From DASZZY01 sp036260395 (GTDB taxonomy: Bacteria; Actinomycetota; UBA4738; CALAEC01): 19,644 bases of DNA. Shown piece after piece: positions 6,611 through 13,702 of the stretch. A program made the position numbers and the translations under genes. Within the stretch, counting starts at the first letter, position 1. The number at the start of each line of letters is the position of its first letter. Under the pieces are notes generated by a model. That model did no database searches, was not told the DNA's origin, and saw only the letters and a list, made by a program, of their open reading frames with translations. The stretch is from NCBI GenBank assembly GCA_036260395.1, contig DASZZY010000067.1:1-19644 (forward strand), read 5' to 3'.

Positions 6611-6616
6611 TACGGT
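6611..6616 (+). promoter_or_regulatory. Candidate -10 box of the leaderless Fur-family gene
   Basis: TACGGT fits TANNNT and ends 7 bases before ATG 6624. No ribosome binding site lies between them (the spacer is GGCCCCC), so the transcript probably begins at the ATG itself. Confidence 0.5.
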
Positions 6617-6623
6617 GGCCCCC

Positions 6624-7052
6624 ATGAGCGAGGTCGGCGCGGTGGCGGCGATGCTCCGGGAGCGGGGGTACCGCATCACCCCGCAGCGGCAGGCGATCCT
6701 CCACGAGGTCCTCCGCACCCGCGGCCACATCACGCCGCTGGACGTCGCCCGCCGCGTCCAGCGGCGGATGCCCGCGGTGAACGCCTCCACCGTGTACCGG
6801 ACGCTGGCCACGCTGGAGGCGGTGGGGCTGATCCGGCACGCCCACCTCGAGGGGGGCGCGGAGTACCACCGGGCGGACGAGGTCGACCACGTCCACCTGG
6901 CGTGCTCGCGATGCGGCGCCGAGGACGACCTCTCGCTCCGCGAGGCCGAATCGCTGAAGCGCCTCCTCCAGCGCCACCGCGGGTTCCGGCCGGACCTCAC
7001 CCACTTCGCGATCTCGGGGCTCTGCGCGGACTGCCAGCGCGCCGGAGCCTGA
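6624..7052 (+). CDS. Fur-family metalloregulator, probably Nur-like (nickel)
   Basis: A 142-residue protein of normal Fur length. The winged-helix DNA-binding domain spans residues 1-80 with GYRITPQRQAIL (15-26) and the recognition helix VNASTVYRTLATLE (52-65). Candidate metal ligands are His35, His72, His74, His82, His89 and His91 (DHVHLAC) and His127. Two CxxC pairs (Cys94/97 and Cys134/137) are the usual structural zinc site. Residues alone do not separate Fur, Zur and Nur. The nickel assignment rests on the Nur-type operator immediately upstream and on the convergent NiCoT permease only 3 bases beyond its stop. Cobalt, zinc or iron sensing remains possible. Expected role: a metal-dependent repressor in the cytoplasm, likely controlling itself and the permease. 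Confidence 0.88.
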   Translation: MSEVGAVAAMLRERGYRITPQRQAILHEVLRTRGHITPLDVARRVQRRMPAVNASTVYRTLATLEAVGLIRHAHLEGGAEYHRADEVDHVHLACSRCGAEDDLSLREAESLKRLLQRHRGFRPDLTHFAISGLCADCQRAGA

Positions 7053-7055
7053 GCG

Positions 7056-7940
7056 CTACGCGAACAGCGCCGGGAGGACGTCGGGCCGGCCGATCACGAA
7101 CAGCGTCCCGATCACCAGGCTGAACGCCGCGGTCAGGACGGCCACCGCCGCGTAGACGGGGAAGTTGCGCTGGGCCCGGAGGAAGCCGACCGCCGAGCCG
7201 AGCGTGATGAGCGTGTTCGAGGCCAGCAGGCCCACGATGAACGCGACCAGGACCAGGACGCCGACGCCACGCCCGCCGGCCCCGGCCGCGGCCAGGAAGA
7301 TCAGCACCTGGGTCGGGGTCTCGGCGCCCACCCCGTGGATCATCCCCACGCCGATGGCGGCGCCGGGCCCGTAGCTCATCTGGACGTCGTGCGGCTCGGC
7401 GCGGTGGTGGTGGCCCGGCCGGCCGTGGTGCCCATGGTGGTACAGCTCCGGCGCGGCCTCCGGATCGGGGCGCTGGGCCAGCGCCACCGAACCGGTGGCC
7501 CGCCCCCGGCCGGCCCCGGCATGCTCCTCCGCCGCCAGCCGCCGCCGCGCCCACCGCGCGCCCCGGCGGACCGCCGAAAAGACCAGCATCCACCGGCTGC
7601 GCAGGCGGAAGTCGCGGCCGTGTCGCACGAGGGACACGACCACGTAGACGCCCAGCACGAGGAGCGTTACGCCTACGACCCGGGTCATCGCCTCGTCGAC
7701 GCCCGCGGGGAGCAGGTCGCCGCCCAGGACGGCGAGCACGCCGAGGGCCAGGACGACCACGGCGTGCCCCAGCGCGTACAGGGTCCCGTAGGAGACGGCC
7801 CGCCGGCGCTCCTCGGTCGACGACGTGATGTCGGTGATGGCCGCGATGTGGTCGAAGTCGATCCCGTGGCGGAACCCGAACCAGAACGCCGCGACCAGGA
7901 GCCCGAAGCCGAAGCCGTCGCCCCCCACCGGTCCCTCCAT
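7056..7940 (-). CDS. NiCoT-family nickel/cobalt permease
   Basis: A 294-residue integral membrane protein. FGFRHGIDFDHIAAITD (21-37) contains the HX4DH signature (His25...Asp30-His31) of nickel/cobalt transporters such as HoxN and NixA, which is essential for metal recognition in transmembrane helix 2. Hydrophobic segments lie near 11-24, 51-73, 86-106, 191-222, 224-245 and 261-285. A cytosolic or periplasmic loop at 167-185 is very His-rich (HHGHHGRPGHHH), a plausible metal-binding segment. GMIHGVGAETPTQ (199-211) matches a later conserved motif. ATG 7940 has no ribosome binding site, so a leaderless start is possible. Uptake substrate is Ni2+ or Co2+, and the Nur-like operators favour nickel. 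Confidence 0.88.
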   Translation of the reverse strand: MEGPVGGDGFGFGLLVAAFWFGFRHGIDFDHIAAITDITSSTEERRRAVSYGTLYALGHAVVVLALGVLAVLGGDLLPAGVDEAMTRVVGVTLLVLGVYVVVSLVRHGRDFRLRSRWMLVFSAVRRGARWARRRLAAEEHAGAGRGRATGSVALAQRPDPEAAPELYHHGHHGRPGHHHRAEPHDVQMSYGPGAAIGVGMIHGVGAETPTQVLIFLAAAGAGGRGVGVLVLVAFIVGLLASNTLITLGSAVGFLRAQRNFPVYAAVAVLTAAFSLVIGTLFVIGRPDVLPALFA

Positions 7941-7960
7941 GGGCCGAAGTCAAGCCCAGG

Positions 7961-7976
7961 CTGCAGCGCGCTGCAA
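7961..7976 (-). promoter_or_regulatory. Variant Nur-like palindrome upstream of the NiCoT gene
   Basis: Read on the minus strand TTGCAGCGCGCTGCAG contains the perfect 14-base palindrome TGCAGCGCGCTGCA. The half-sites resemble the site at 6594-6610, but the spacing is one base shorter (TTGCAG-N4-CTGCAG). It lies 21 bases before the permease ATG, in the spacer shared with the divergent zinc-ribbon gene. Confidence 0.4.
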
Positions 7977-8016
7977 CAGCCACTCGTGGCAGCAACGCCC
8001 CAGCACGTGCCGGAAG

Positions 8017-8022
8017 TATCCT
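8017..8022 (+). promoter_or_regulatory. Candidate -10 box for leaderless zinc-ribbon gene
   Basis: TATCCT fits TANNNT and ends 6 bases before GTG 8029, with no ribosome binding site between. No -35 element is evident. The spacer back to 7941 also carries the permease control region. Confidence 0.45.
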
Positions 8023-8028
8023 CGACCG

Positions 8029-8889
8029 GTGGAGCGACGTTGTCCCTCGTGCGGCACCGAGGCTCGCCCGGACGACCGCTACTGCGGGGCGTGCGGGCGG
8101 CGCCTCGAGCCGGGCGCCGGTCCCCCGGCCGGGTCGGCATCGTGCCCCCGGTGCGGCGCTCCCGTCGGAGACGGGGATCGCTTCTGCGGGGCGTGCGGGG
8201 CGGCCCTCCCGTCCGGCCGGGAGACGGCGGTGGTGGACCTGTTCGGGGACGCCGACGACCCGCTGGCCGAGTGGGACCGGCGTGACCCCGGACCGGAGCG
8301 GCCGCCCGCGCCGCGTCCGCCCGCCGACGAGGCCCCCACCGAATCGATCCCCCGGCCGCGCCGGGTGGAGGACACCGCGGTGATGCCCCAGCCGGCCGGC
8401 CCGCCGACGCCGCCGCTACCGGCGGCGGCCCCGCAGGCGCCCGAACCGGCACCCCCGCCGACCCGGCGGTTCCCGCTCGGCGCCACGCTGGCCCTCCTGG
8501 GGGCCATGGCGGTGCTGTTCTCAGCGCTCCTCGAGTGGTCACCGGCCGCGGGCCCCGGCGCGGGCGCGGGCTTCCCGCGAGAGATCCCGCTCCGCCGGCT
8601 GCTCGACGTCGAGGCCGCCGGCCCCGGCATCTCGCTCGGGCTCGCGCTCCTCGTCGCCGGCGTCGCCGGCGCGCTGCTGGCGCTCCTCACGATGCTGGTG
8701 CCGGCCCTGAAGTTCCTGCGACGGCTGGTCGGCCTGGCCTCCCTGGCGATCCCGGTCCTGTTCGCCGTCCGCGCCATCCCGTCGGCCGGCGCGATCGTTC
8801 GGCTCCCGGAGCTGCTCGGGGTCGGCGCCTACGTGGCCGCCGCGGGAGCGTTCGTCCAGATCGTCGCGGGCCGCTGGTTCCGCCGGTAG
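8029..8889 (+). CDS. Double zinc-ribbon membrane protein
   Basis: A 286-residue protein from GTG 8029. Two zinc ribbons lie at the N-terminus: Cys5, Cys8, Cys19, Cys22 (CPSCG...YCGACG) and Cys39, Cys42, Cys53, Cys56 (CPRCG...FCGACG). A long Pro/Ala-rich, acidic, probably disordered linker follows to about residue 145. Four hydrophobic segments fill the C-terminal half, starting with FPLGATLALLGAMAVLFSALL and ending with VGAYVAAAGAFVQIVAG. Zinc-ribbon plus membrane-segment proteins of this kind are common in actinobacteria and rarely characterised. The start is set by the first Cys motif; the frame runs further upstream but would enter the permease control region. It converges on the mutase gene with one base between stops. 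Function is unknown. Confidence 0.8.
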   Translation: MERRCPSCGTEARPDDRYCGACGRRLEPGAGPPAGSASCPRCGAPVGDGDRFCGACGAALPSGRETAVVDLFGDADDPLAEWDRRDPGPERPPAPRPPADEAPTESIPRPRRVEDTAVMPQPAGPPTPPLPAAAPQAPEPAPPPTRRFPLGATLALLGAMAVLFSALLEWSPAAGPGAGAGFPREIPLRRLLDVEAAGPGISLGLALLVAGVAGALLALLTMLVPALKFLRRLVGLASLAIPVLFAVRAIPSAGAIVRLPELLGVGAYVAAAGAFVQIVAGRWFRR

Positions 8890-8890
8890 C

Positions 8891-10561
8891 TCAGAAGCGC
8901 GGCGTCTCGGTGTACTCCCCGAAGACCTCCCGCAGGGCCCCGACGATCTCCCCCTCCGTGCAGTACGCCCGGGCGCAGTCGATCATCGGCGGGATCAGGT
9001 TCTCCGACTCGTCCCTGGCCGCGGCCTGGAGCGCATCGAGGGCCCCGCGCGCGGCGTCGTCCTCGCGCGACGAGCGCATCCGCCGAACCGACTCGATCTG
9101 CGACTCCTCGATCTCCGGGCCGATCTTCAGGACGTCGATCGGCGCGTCGTTCGGGTCGACGAACTCGTTGACGCCCACCTTGATCAGGCGCCCCTTCTCG
9201 TACCGCTCCTGTTCGCGATACGCGGCATCGGCGATCTCGCCCTGGAAGTAGCCGCGCTCGATCCCGACCAGCACGCCCTCGAGCATCGAGCCGCTCCCCA
9301 TCTCCTCGATCTTGCGGAAGTACTCCTCGGCCTGTTCCTCGGTCCGGTCCGTGAGGGCCTCCACGAAGTACGAGCCACCCAGCGGGTCGATCACGTTCGC
9401 GACGCCCGTCTCGTGGGCGATCACCTGCTGGGTCCGGAGCGCGATCTGGGCGGCCTTCTCGGTGGGCAAGGCCAGCACCTCGTCGAGCGCGTTCGTGTGC
9501 AGCGACTGGGTCCCGCCCAGGACGCCGGCCAGGGCCTCGATCGCCGTCCGGACGATGTTGTTCTCGGGCTGCTGTGCGGTGAGCGAGCACCCCGCGGTCT
9601 GGGTGTGGAACCGCAGCCGCCAGGTGGCCGGGTCCTTGGCCCCGTAGCGGTCGCGCAGCCAGCGGGCCCAGATCCGGCGCGCCGCCCGGTACTTGGCGAT
9701 CTCCTCGAAGAAGTCGATGTGGGCGTTGAAGAAGAACGACAGCCCGGGCACGAACCGGTCGAGCTCGAGGCCGCGCTGCTGCCCCAGCTCGACGTAGGAG
9801 AACCCGTCGGCGAGCGTGAACGCCAGCTCCTGGACCGCCGTCGAGCCGGCCTCCCGGATGTGGTAGCCGGAGACGCTGATCGGGTGCCACTTGGGGACCT
9901 CGGCGGCGCAGAACTCGATGAGGTCGCCGATGATCCGCAGGTGCGGCCGGGGCGGGAAGATCCACTCCTTCTGGGCGATGTACTCCTTCAGGATGTCGGT
10001 CTGGAGGGTCCCGTCGAGCGCCTTCCAGTCCACGCCCTGGCGCTCGGCGGCGGCGAGGAAGAACGCGAACACCACGGCCGCCGGCCCGCTGATGGTCATC
10101 GACGTCGTGATGTCCCCCAGCGGGATGTCCCGGAACAGCGTCTCGAAGTCCGCCAGCGAGTCGGTGGCCACGCCGCAGCGGCCGACCTCGCCCTCCGAGC
10201 GGGGATCGTCGGAGTCCCTCCCCATCAGCGTGGGCATGTCGAACGCCACCGAGAGGCCGCCCTGCCCGTGCTCCAGCAGGTACTTGTACCGGGCGTTGGT
10301 CTGCTCCGCCGTGCCGAACCCCGCGAACTGCCGCATCGTCCACAGGCGGCCCCGGTACATCGTGGGGTACACCCCCCGGGTGTAGGGGTACTCGCCGGGG
10401 TAGCCGAGGTCCCGCTCGTGGTCGAGGTCGGCGACGTCCTCCGGCGTGTACAGCGGCGCCAGCGGCTCACCGGAGATCGTCTCGAAGTCGGCGTCCCGCT
10501 CCGGGACCTGCCGGTACCGCTGGAGCCAGCCTTCCTTCCCCGTGCGTGGGCCGTCGTTCAT
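8891..10561 (-). CDS. icmA: Acyl-CoA mutase large subunit, isobutyryl-CoA mutase type
   Basis: A 556-residue protein covering the substrate-binding TIM-barrel part of the methylmalonyl-CoA mutase family, without the C-terminal B12-binding domain. It should therefore work with a separate small cobalamin subunit, which is not in this window. TRGVYPTMYRGRLWTMRQFAGF (61-82) and GLSVAFDMPTLMGRDSDDP (102-120) are strong family signatures. Two specificity positions point away from methylmalonyl-CoA: Phe79 in RQFAGF (Tyr in methylmalonyl-CoA mutase) and Gln197 in YIAQKEW (Arg there). Both match isobutyryl-CoA mutase, which interconverts isobutyryl- and n-butyryl-CoA. ATG 10561 overlaps the MeaB stop as ATGA, with GGAGGG just upstream, so translation is coupled. 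It probably belongs to valine/butyrate-linked acyl-CoA metabolism. Confidence 0.9.
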   Translation of the reverse strand: MNDGPRTGKEGWLQRYRQVPERDADFETISGEPLAPLYTPEDVADLDHERDLGYPGEYPYTRGVYPTMYRGRLWTMRQFAGFGTAEQTNARYKYLLEHGQGGLSVAFDMPTLMGRDSDDPRSEGEVGRCGVATDSLADFETLFRDIPLGDITTSMTISGPAAVVFAFFLAAAERQGVDWKALDGTLQTDILKEYIAQKEWIFPPRPHLRIIGDLIEFCAAEVPKWHPISVSGYHIREAGSTAVQELAFTLADGFSYVELGQQRGLELDRFVPGLSFFFNAHIDFFEEIAKYRAARRIWARWLRDRYGAKDPATWRLRFHTQTAGCSLTAQQPENNIVRTAIEALAGVLGGTQSLHTNALDEVLALPTEKAAQIALRTQQVIAHETGVANVIDPLGGSYFVEALTDRTEEQAEEYFRKIEEMGSGSMLEGVLVGIERGYFQGEIADAAYREQERYEKGRLIKVGVNEFVDPNDAPIDVLKIGPEIEESQIESVRRMRSSREDDAARGALDALQAAARDESENLIPPMIDCARAYCTEGEIVGALREVFGEYTETPRF

Positions 10562-11505
10562 CTGCTGCCCTCCATCCTCTCGATCAGGATATCGGTGGCC
10601 CGGTACGGGTCGACGCGGCGGGCCGCCAGGTCGTCGGCGAGCTCGTCGAGCGCACCCTCTTCGAGCAGCGCCGCCGCCCGCCGCCGGAGCCGGACCGAGA
10701 CGATCTCCTCGACCTCGCGGAGCAGCCGCTGGCGGCGCCTGCGCTCCAGCGTCCCGGTGGACTCGAGGTGCTTGCGATGGGACTCCACCGCCTCCCACAG
10801 GTCGTCGATCCCCTGCCCGTTCACCGTCGAGGTCCGGATGACGGGCGGCCGCCATTCGAGCTCCGGGCCCATGCGGATCATGGCCTCGAGGTCCCGCACG
10901 GCCTCCGTGGCGCCGTCGCGGTCGGCCTTGTTGACCACGAACACGTCGGCGACCTCGAGGATGCCGGCCTTCGAGGCCTGGATGGCGTCCCCCCAGCCGG
11001 GCGCCACCACGACGAGCGTGGTATCGGCCGCGGTGGCCACTTCCACCTCGGCCTGTCCGACGCCGACGGTCTCGACGAGCACGACGTCGTGGCCGGAGGC
11101 GTCCAGCACGCGGATGGCCTCCGGCGCGGCCAGGGCCAGGCCGCCGAGGTGCCCCCGGGAGGCCATCGACCGGATGAACACGCCGGCGTCCGTGGCGTGG
11201 GCCTGCATCCGGAGCCGGTCGCCGAGCAGGGCCCCGCCGGTGAACGGCGACGTGGGGTCGATGGCCAGGACCGCGACGGTCCGGTCGCGGCCGCGGATGG
11301 CCTTCACCAGCTCCGCCCCCAGGCTCGACTTGCCGACGCCCGGCGAGCCGGTGAGGCCGATCGTGTGGGCGCGCCCGGTCCTCGGGTACAGGCCGCCGAT
11401 CAGCTCCGGCAGGCCGTCGGCCCCGTCCTCGACCATCGAGATCGCCCTGGCGATCGACCGGCGATCGCCGGCCAGGACCCCCTCGACGACCTGCGAGACG
11501 TCCAT
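10558..11505 (-). CDS. meaB: MeaB/ArgK-type GTPase chaperone of the acyl-CoA mutase
   Basis: A 315-residue G3E-family GTPase of the usual length. The Walker A loop is GSPGVGKSS (53-61), IDPTSPFTGGALLGDR (82-97) and SMASRGHLGG (113-122) are MeaB signatures, ETVGVGQAE (145-153) is the switch/Walker B region and NKAD (192-195) gives guanine specificity. It loads and protects adenosylcobalamin on the mutase encoded directly downstream (4-base overlap). I prefer ATG 11505 because homologues begin near MDVSQVVEGVLAGDRR and a TANNNT hexamer sits 8 bases before it. An earlier in-frame ATG at 11535 would add ten residues. It follows an SCP2-domain gene. Confidence 0.92.
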   Translation of the reverse strand: MDVSQVVEGVLAGDRRSIARAISMVEDGADGLPELIGGLYPRTGRAHTIGLTGSPGVGKSSLGAELVKAIRGRDRTVAVLAIDPTSPFTGGALLGDRLRMQAHATDAGVFIRSMASRGHLGGLALAAPEAIRVLDASGHDVVLVETVGVGQAEVEVATAADTTLVVVAPGWGDAIQASKAGILEVADVFVVNKADRDGATEAVRDLEAMIRMGPELEWRPPVIRTSTVNGQGIDDLWEAVESHRKHLESTGTLERRRRQRLLREVEEIVSVRLRRRAAALLEEGALDELADDLAARRVDPYRATDILIERMEGSR

Positions 11506-11513
11506 CCGAGGCG

Positions 11514-11519
11514 AGCGTA
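11514..11519 (-). promoter_or_regulatory. Candidate internal -10 box before meaB
   Basis: On the minus strand TACGCT (11519-11514) fits TANNNT and lies 8 bases before ATG 11505, which has no ribosome binding site. It could give a leaderless or near-leaderless meaB-mutase transcript apart from the upstream genes. The pattern is short and could be chance. Confidence 0.3.
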
Positions 11520-11537
11520 GCAGGCGAGGGTGCATGG

Positions 11538-11984
11538 TCAGCGGACCGACAGCAGGCGGTTCAGCCGGGCGACGACGTCGGGGGACGTCACGAGGCCCTT
11601 CACCCGCAGCTCGCGGCGGAGGAGCTTCCGGGCGATCGCTCGTCCGGCCCGCGTCGTGGCGTCGGGGAAGCCGAGCCGCAGAGGGACGGAGGAGAGCTCG
11701 ATCAGCGTCTCGGAGTCCGCGGACACGACCACGTCGGGGCGCCCCCGCGCCCCGTTGGCCACGATGACCTCCCCCGCGCGAAGCCGGATCGAGACCGACG
11801 TGTCGGCATCCGGGGCCACGACGTGGACGGTCGCCGGCCGGAGGAGCGCGCGGCGTTCGGGATGCGCGGCGACGTTGGCCTCGATCAGTCCGCCGAGCAT
11901 GGCGGCCAGGCCGTTCGGCTCCGCATCGGCGTACCGGACGGTCGGCGCCCCGCCGGCGCCTCCAGCGGGGGCCTCGCGGCCCAC
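11538..11984 (-). CDS. SCP2 sterol-carrier-like domain protein
   Basis: A 148-residue protein, probably starting at GTG 11984, one base after the stop of the upstream membrane-protein gene. The first 15 residues are Gly/Ala/Pro-rich and the true start could be further in. The domain runs from about residue 28 (LGGLIEANVAAHPERRALL) through the strands VHVVAPDADTSVSIRLRAGEVIVA and ARGRPDVVVSADSETLIEL, to RRELRVKGLVTSPDVVARLNRLL. The paired 'vxG ... adv(v)xxdxexlxxL' pattern is that of SCP2 lipid-binding folds. These bind fatty acyl or other hydrophobic ligands. It precedes meaB and the acyl-CoA mutase, so a link with acyl-CoA or lipid handling is plausible. A longer frame upstream is only an overlap with the next gene. 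Confidence 0.65.
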   Translation of the reverse strand: MGREAPAGGAGGAPTVRYADAEPNGLAAMLGGLIEANVAAHPERRALLRPATVHVVAPDADTSVSIRLRAGEVIVANGARGRPDVVVSADSETLIELSSVPLRLGFPDATTRAGRAIARKLLRRELRVKGLVTSPDVVARLNRLLSVR

Positions 11985-11985
11985 C

Positions 11986-12609
11986 CTACCCGTCGTCCTC
12001 GGGCGTCGCCGGGACGTCGCCGCGCACCGGGCGGGTGCGCTCGCGCGGGCCGCGACCGAGCGGGGTCCCGTGGCGGTCGACCCGGGCGACGCGCTCGGCC
12101 CCCAGCGTGCCGACGATGCGCTCGGCCCGCTCGATCTCGTCGGCGGTGTCGGCATGGACGCCGACGACCGTGCCCCGCTCCGCGGGGAGGGAGCCGCCCT
12201 CCCCCTCCTGGCGGGAGCGGACGAAGCCGCCGGCCACGAACCCCACCGTAGCCCCGGCGAACAACCCGATGACAGCCCCGACGATCAGCCGGAACACCAG
12301 CGGGGCGCCCGCGCCCCACGGGGTCAGGCCGATCAGGAGGCCGAGCACGATGCCCGCCACGGTGCCTACGGGGAGCCAGATCGCGAGCCCCCGGGTCATC
12401 CCCTTCGTGAACGGGCCGACGTTCCCCGCCCCGGCCACCGTGGCCTCGACCTCGTCGCGCATCTCGGCCCGGAGCGCCGCCCCCGTGTCGGCCCGGTCGA
12501 TCGTCACCCGGGCGCGCAGGTCGCGGCGGAGCCGGTCCACGGCCTCCTCGGCGCGCTTCCGCTCGAGGAACGTGGCCTCGAGGTTGAACTCTCCGAACGG
12601 AGCGCTCAC
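11986..12609 (-). CDS. Glycine-rich membrane protein, stress-protein-like
   Basis: A 207-residue protein from GTG 12609. The N-terminal 60 residues (LEATFLERKRAEEAVDRLRRDL) look like a soluble alpha/beta module with 'error in pairs' helix EEAVDRLRRDL, similar to general-stress-protein 17M-like domains. Two hydrophobic, Gly-rich segments follow at about 75-95 and 106-128 (VGTVAGIVLGLLIGL and LIVGAVIGLFAGATVGFVAGG), with small-residue zipper spacing. A second small domain with TVVGVHADTADEIERAERIVGTLGAERVARVDRHG lies at the C-terminus, repeating the motif seen in the N-terminus. No good ribosome binding site is seen. It heads a minus-strand run with the SCP2, meaB and mutase genes. Function is unknown. 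Confidence 0.7.
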   Translation of the reverse strand: MSAPFGEFNLEATFLERKRAEEAVDRLRRDLRARVTIDRADTGAALRAEMRDEVEATVAGAGNVGPFTKGMTRGLAIWLPVGTVAGIVLGLLIGLTPWGAGAPLVFRLIVGAVIGLFAGATVGFVAGGFVRSRQEGEGGSLPAERGTVVGVHADTADEIERAERIVGTLGAERVARVDRHGTPLGRGPRERTRPVRGDVPATPEDDG

Positions 12610-12624
12610 GACAGGTGGTGATAC

Positions 12625-12660
12625 CCGGCCCGGCGGCGGCGAATCCCGCCCGCCGGCCGG
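12625..12660 (-). terminator. GC-rich hairpin after the alcohol dehydrogenase gene
   Basis: Just after the dehydrogenase stop (12662-12664) the minus strand reads CCGGCCGGCGGGCGGG, then ATTC, then GCCGCCGCCGGGCCGG. This folds into an imperfect stem of about 14 pairs with two single-base bulges. There is no T-tract, so it would be an actinobacterial-type hairpin terminator or attenuator at best. Confidence 0.4.
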
Positions 12661-12661
12661 C

Positions 12662-13702
12662 TCACGGCTCCAGGACCACCTTGGTGGCCTCCCGCCGGTC
12701 GAAGATCTCGTACCCCCTCGGCGCGTCGTTGAGCGGCAGGCGGTGGGAGATGATTGGCAGCGGGTCGATGGTCCCGTCCCGGACCGCCTCCATAGCCTCC
12801 TTCCACCACGCCTGGATCGGCGTGATTCCGGCGAACCGGATGTCCAGCGTGCGGAACCAGGTGATCCCCAGCTGCAGCTCCGTGCTCTCCGTCACGTACA
12901 TCCCGAGCACACACACGATCCCGCCCCGCCGGACCACCTCGACGGCGCTCTCGAACGCCGGCACCGCACCGACGGCCTCGATGACCACGTCGGCGCCGCG
13001 TCCCTCCGTGGCGTCCGCCACGGCCGTCTGCGCGTTGCGCTCGCTGACGTTGATGGGGGTCAACCCCATCCCTTCGACGAGCTCCAGCCGGTCGGGCTGC
13101 ATGTCTAGGACCAGGACCTGCCCGGGGTCATGGAGCCTGGCCGCCTGGGCGGCGAAGAATCCCACGGGGCCCGCGCCGATGACGGCGACCGTGTCCCCGG
13201 GACGGATCCCCGCGATAGCCGCCCCGTAGTAGCCGGTGGTGAGGATGTCGCCGACGAACAGCGCGCGCTCGTCCGAGACATCGTCGGGGACCGGGAGCGC
13301 GTTCAGGTCGGCGTTTGGGATCCGCACCCTCTCCGCCTGGGTGCCCCCCAGGCCGCCCCCGGCCTCGCCGGCGCCCAGGTTCCGGAACTCCTCGCACAGC
13401 GAGTGCTGCCCGTGGCGGCAGAACCAGCACTCACCGCACGCGGCGTGGAAGGAGACGACCACCCGGTCGCCCGTTTTGGGCCCGGTGACCCCGTCCCCCA
13501 CCTGCTCCACCACACCGACGCCCTCGTGGCCAAGCTGCTCTCCCGGGAACAGCGGGGCCTTCCCGTGGAAGAAGTGCAGGTCGGACCCGCAGATCGCCGC
13601 CCTGGTGATCCGGACGATGGCGTCGCCCCGCTCCTCGACCTCCGGCTCCGGGACCTCGTCGACCCGGACCTTGCCGATGTCCTCGTAGACGACGGCCTTC
13701 AT
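12662..13702 (-). CDS. Zinc-dependent alcohol/formaldehyde dehydrogenase (MDR family)
   Basis: A 346-residue medium-chain dehydrogenase with both zinc sites intact. Catalytic zinc ligands are Cys38 (ICGSD) and His59-Glu60 (GHEGVG), and the structural zinc is held by Cys89, Cys92, Cys95 and Cys103 (ACGECWFCRHGQHSLC). The NAD(P)-binding Rossmann motif is VIGAGPVGFFAAQAA. MKAVVYEDIGKVRVDEVPEP and RAAICGSDLHFFHG resemble the glutathione-independent formaldehyde dehydrogenase / threonine dehydrogenase-like branch, but the substrate is not certain. ATG 13702 overlaps the stop of the upstream SCP2 gene (ATGA), showing translational coupling. A likely terminator hairpin follows the stop. It acts in the cytoplasm and oxidises an alcohol to an aldehyde or ketone. 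Confidence 0.9.
   Translation of the reverse strand: MKAVVYEDIGKVRVDEVPEPEVEERGDAIVRITRAAICGSDLHFFHGKAPLFPGEQLGHEGVGVVEQVGDGVTGPKTGDRVVVSFHAACGECWFCRHGQHSLCEEFRNLGAGEAGGGLGGTQAERVRIPNADLNALPVPDDVSDERALFVGDILTTGYYGAAIAGIRPGDTVAVIGAGPVGFFAAQAARLHDPGQVLVLDMQPDRLELVEGMGLTPINVSERNAQTAVADATEGRGADVVIEAVGAVPAFESAVEVVRRGGIVCVLGMYVTESTELQLGITWFRTLDIRFAGITPIQAWWKEAMEAVRDGTIDPLPIISHRLPLNDAPRGYEIFDRREATKVVLEP

Noticed and set aside
4215..7052. A 945-codon plus-strand frame
   Set aside because: Only 6624-7052 encodes a real protein (Fur family); the rest is antisense or out of frame to three clear genes.
10556..11540. Cobalamin riboswitch near the B12-dependent mutase
   Set aside because: Gaps between the genes are too short and I see no B12-box-like sequence.
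9413..11767. A 784-codon plus-strand frame opposite the mutase and meaB genes
   Set aside because: The minus-strand genes there are unmistakable. Long antisense frames are expected at this GC content, and the translation has no family motif.
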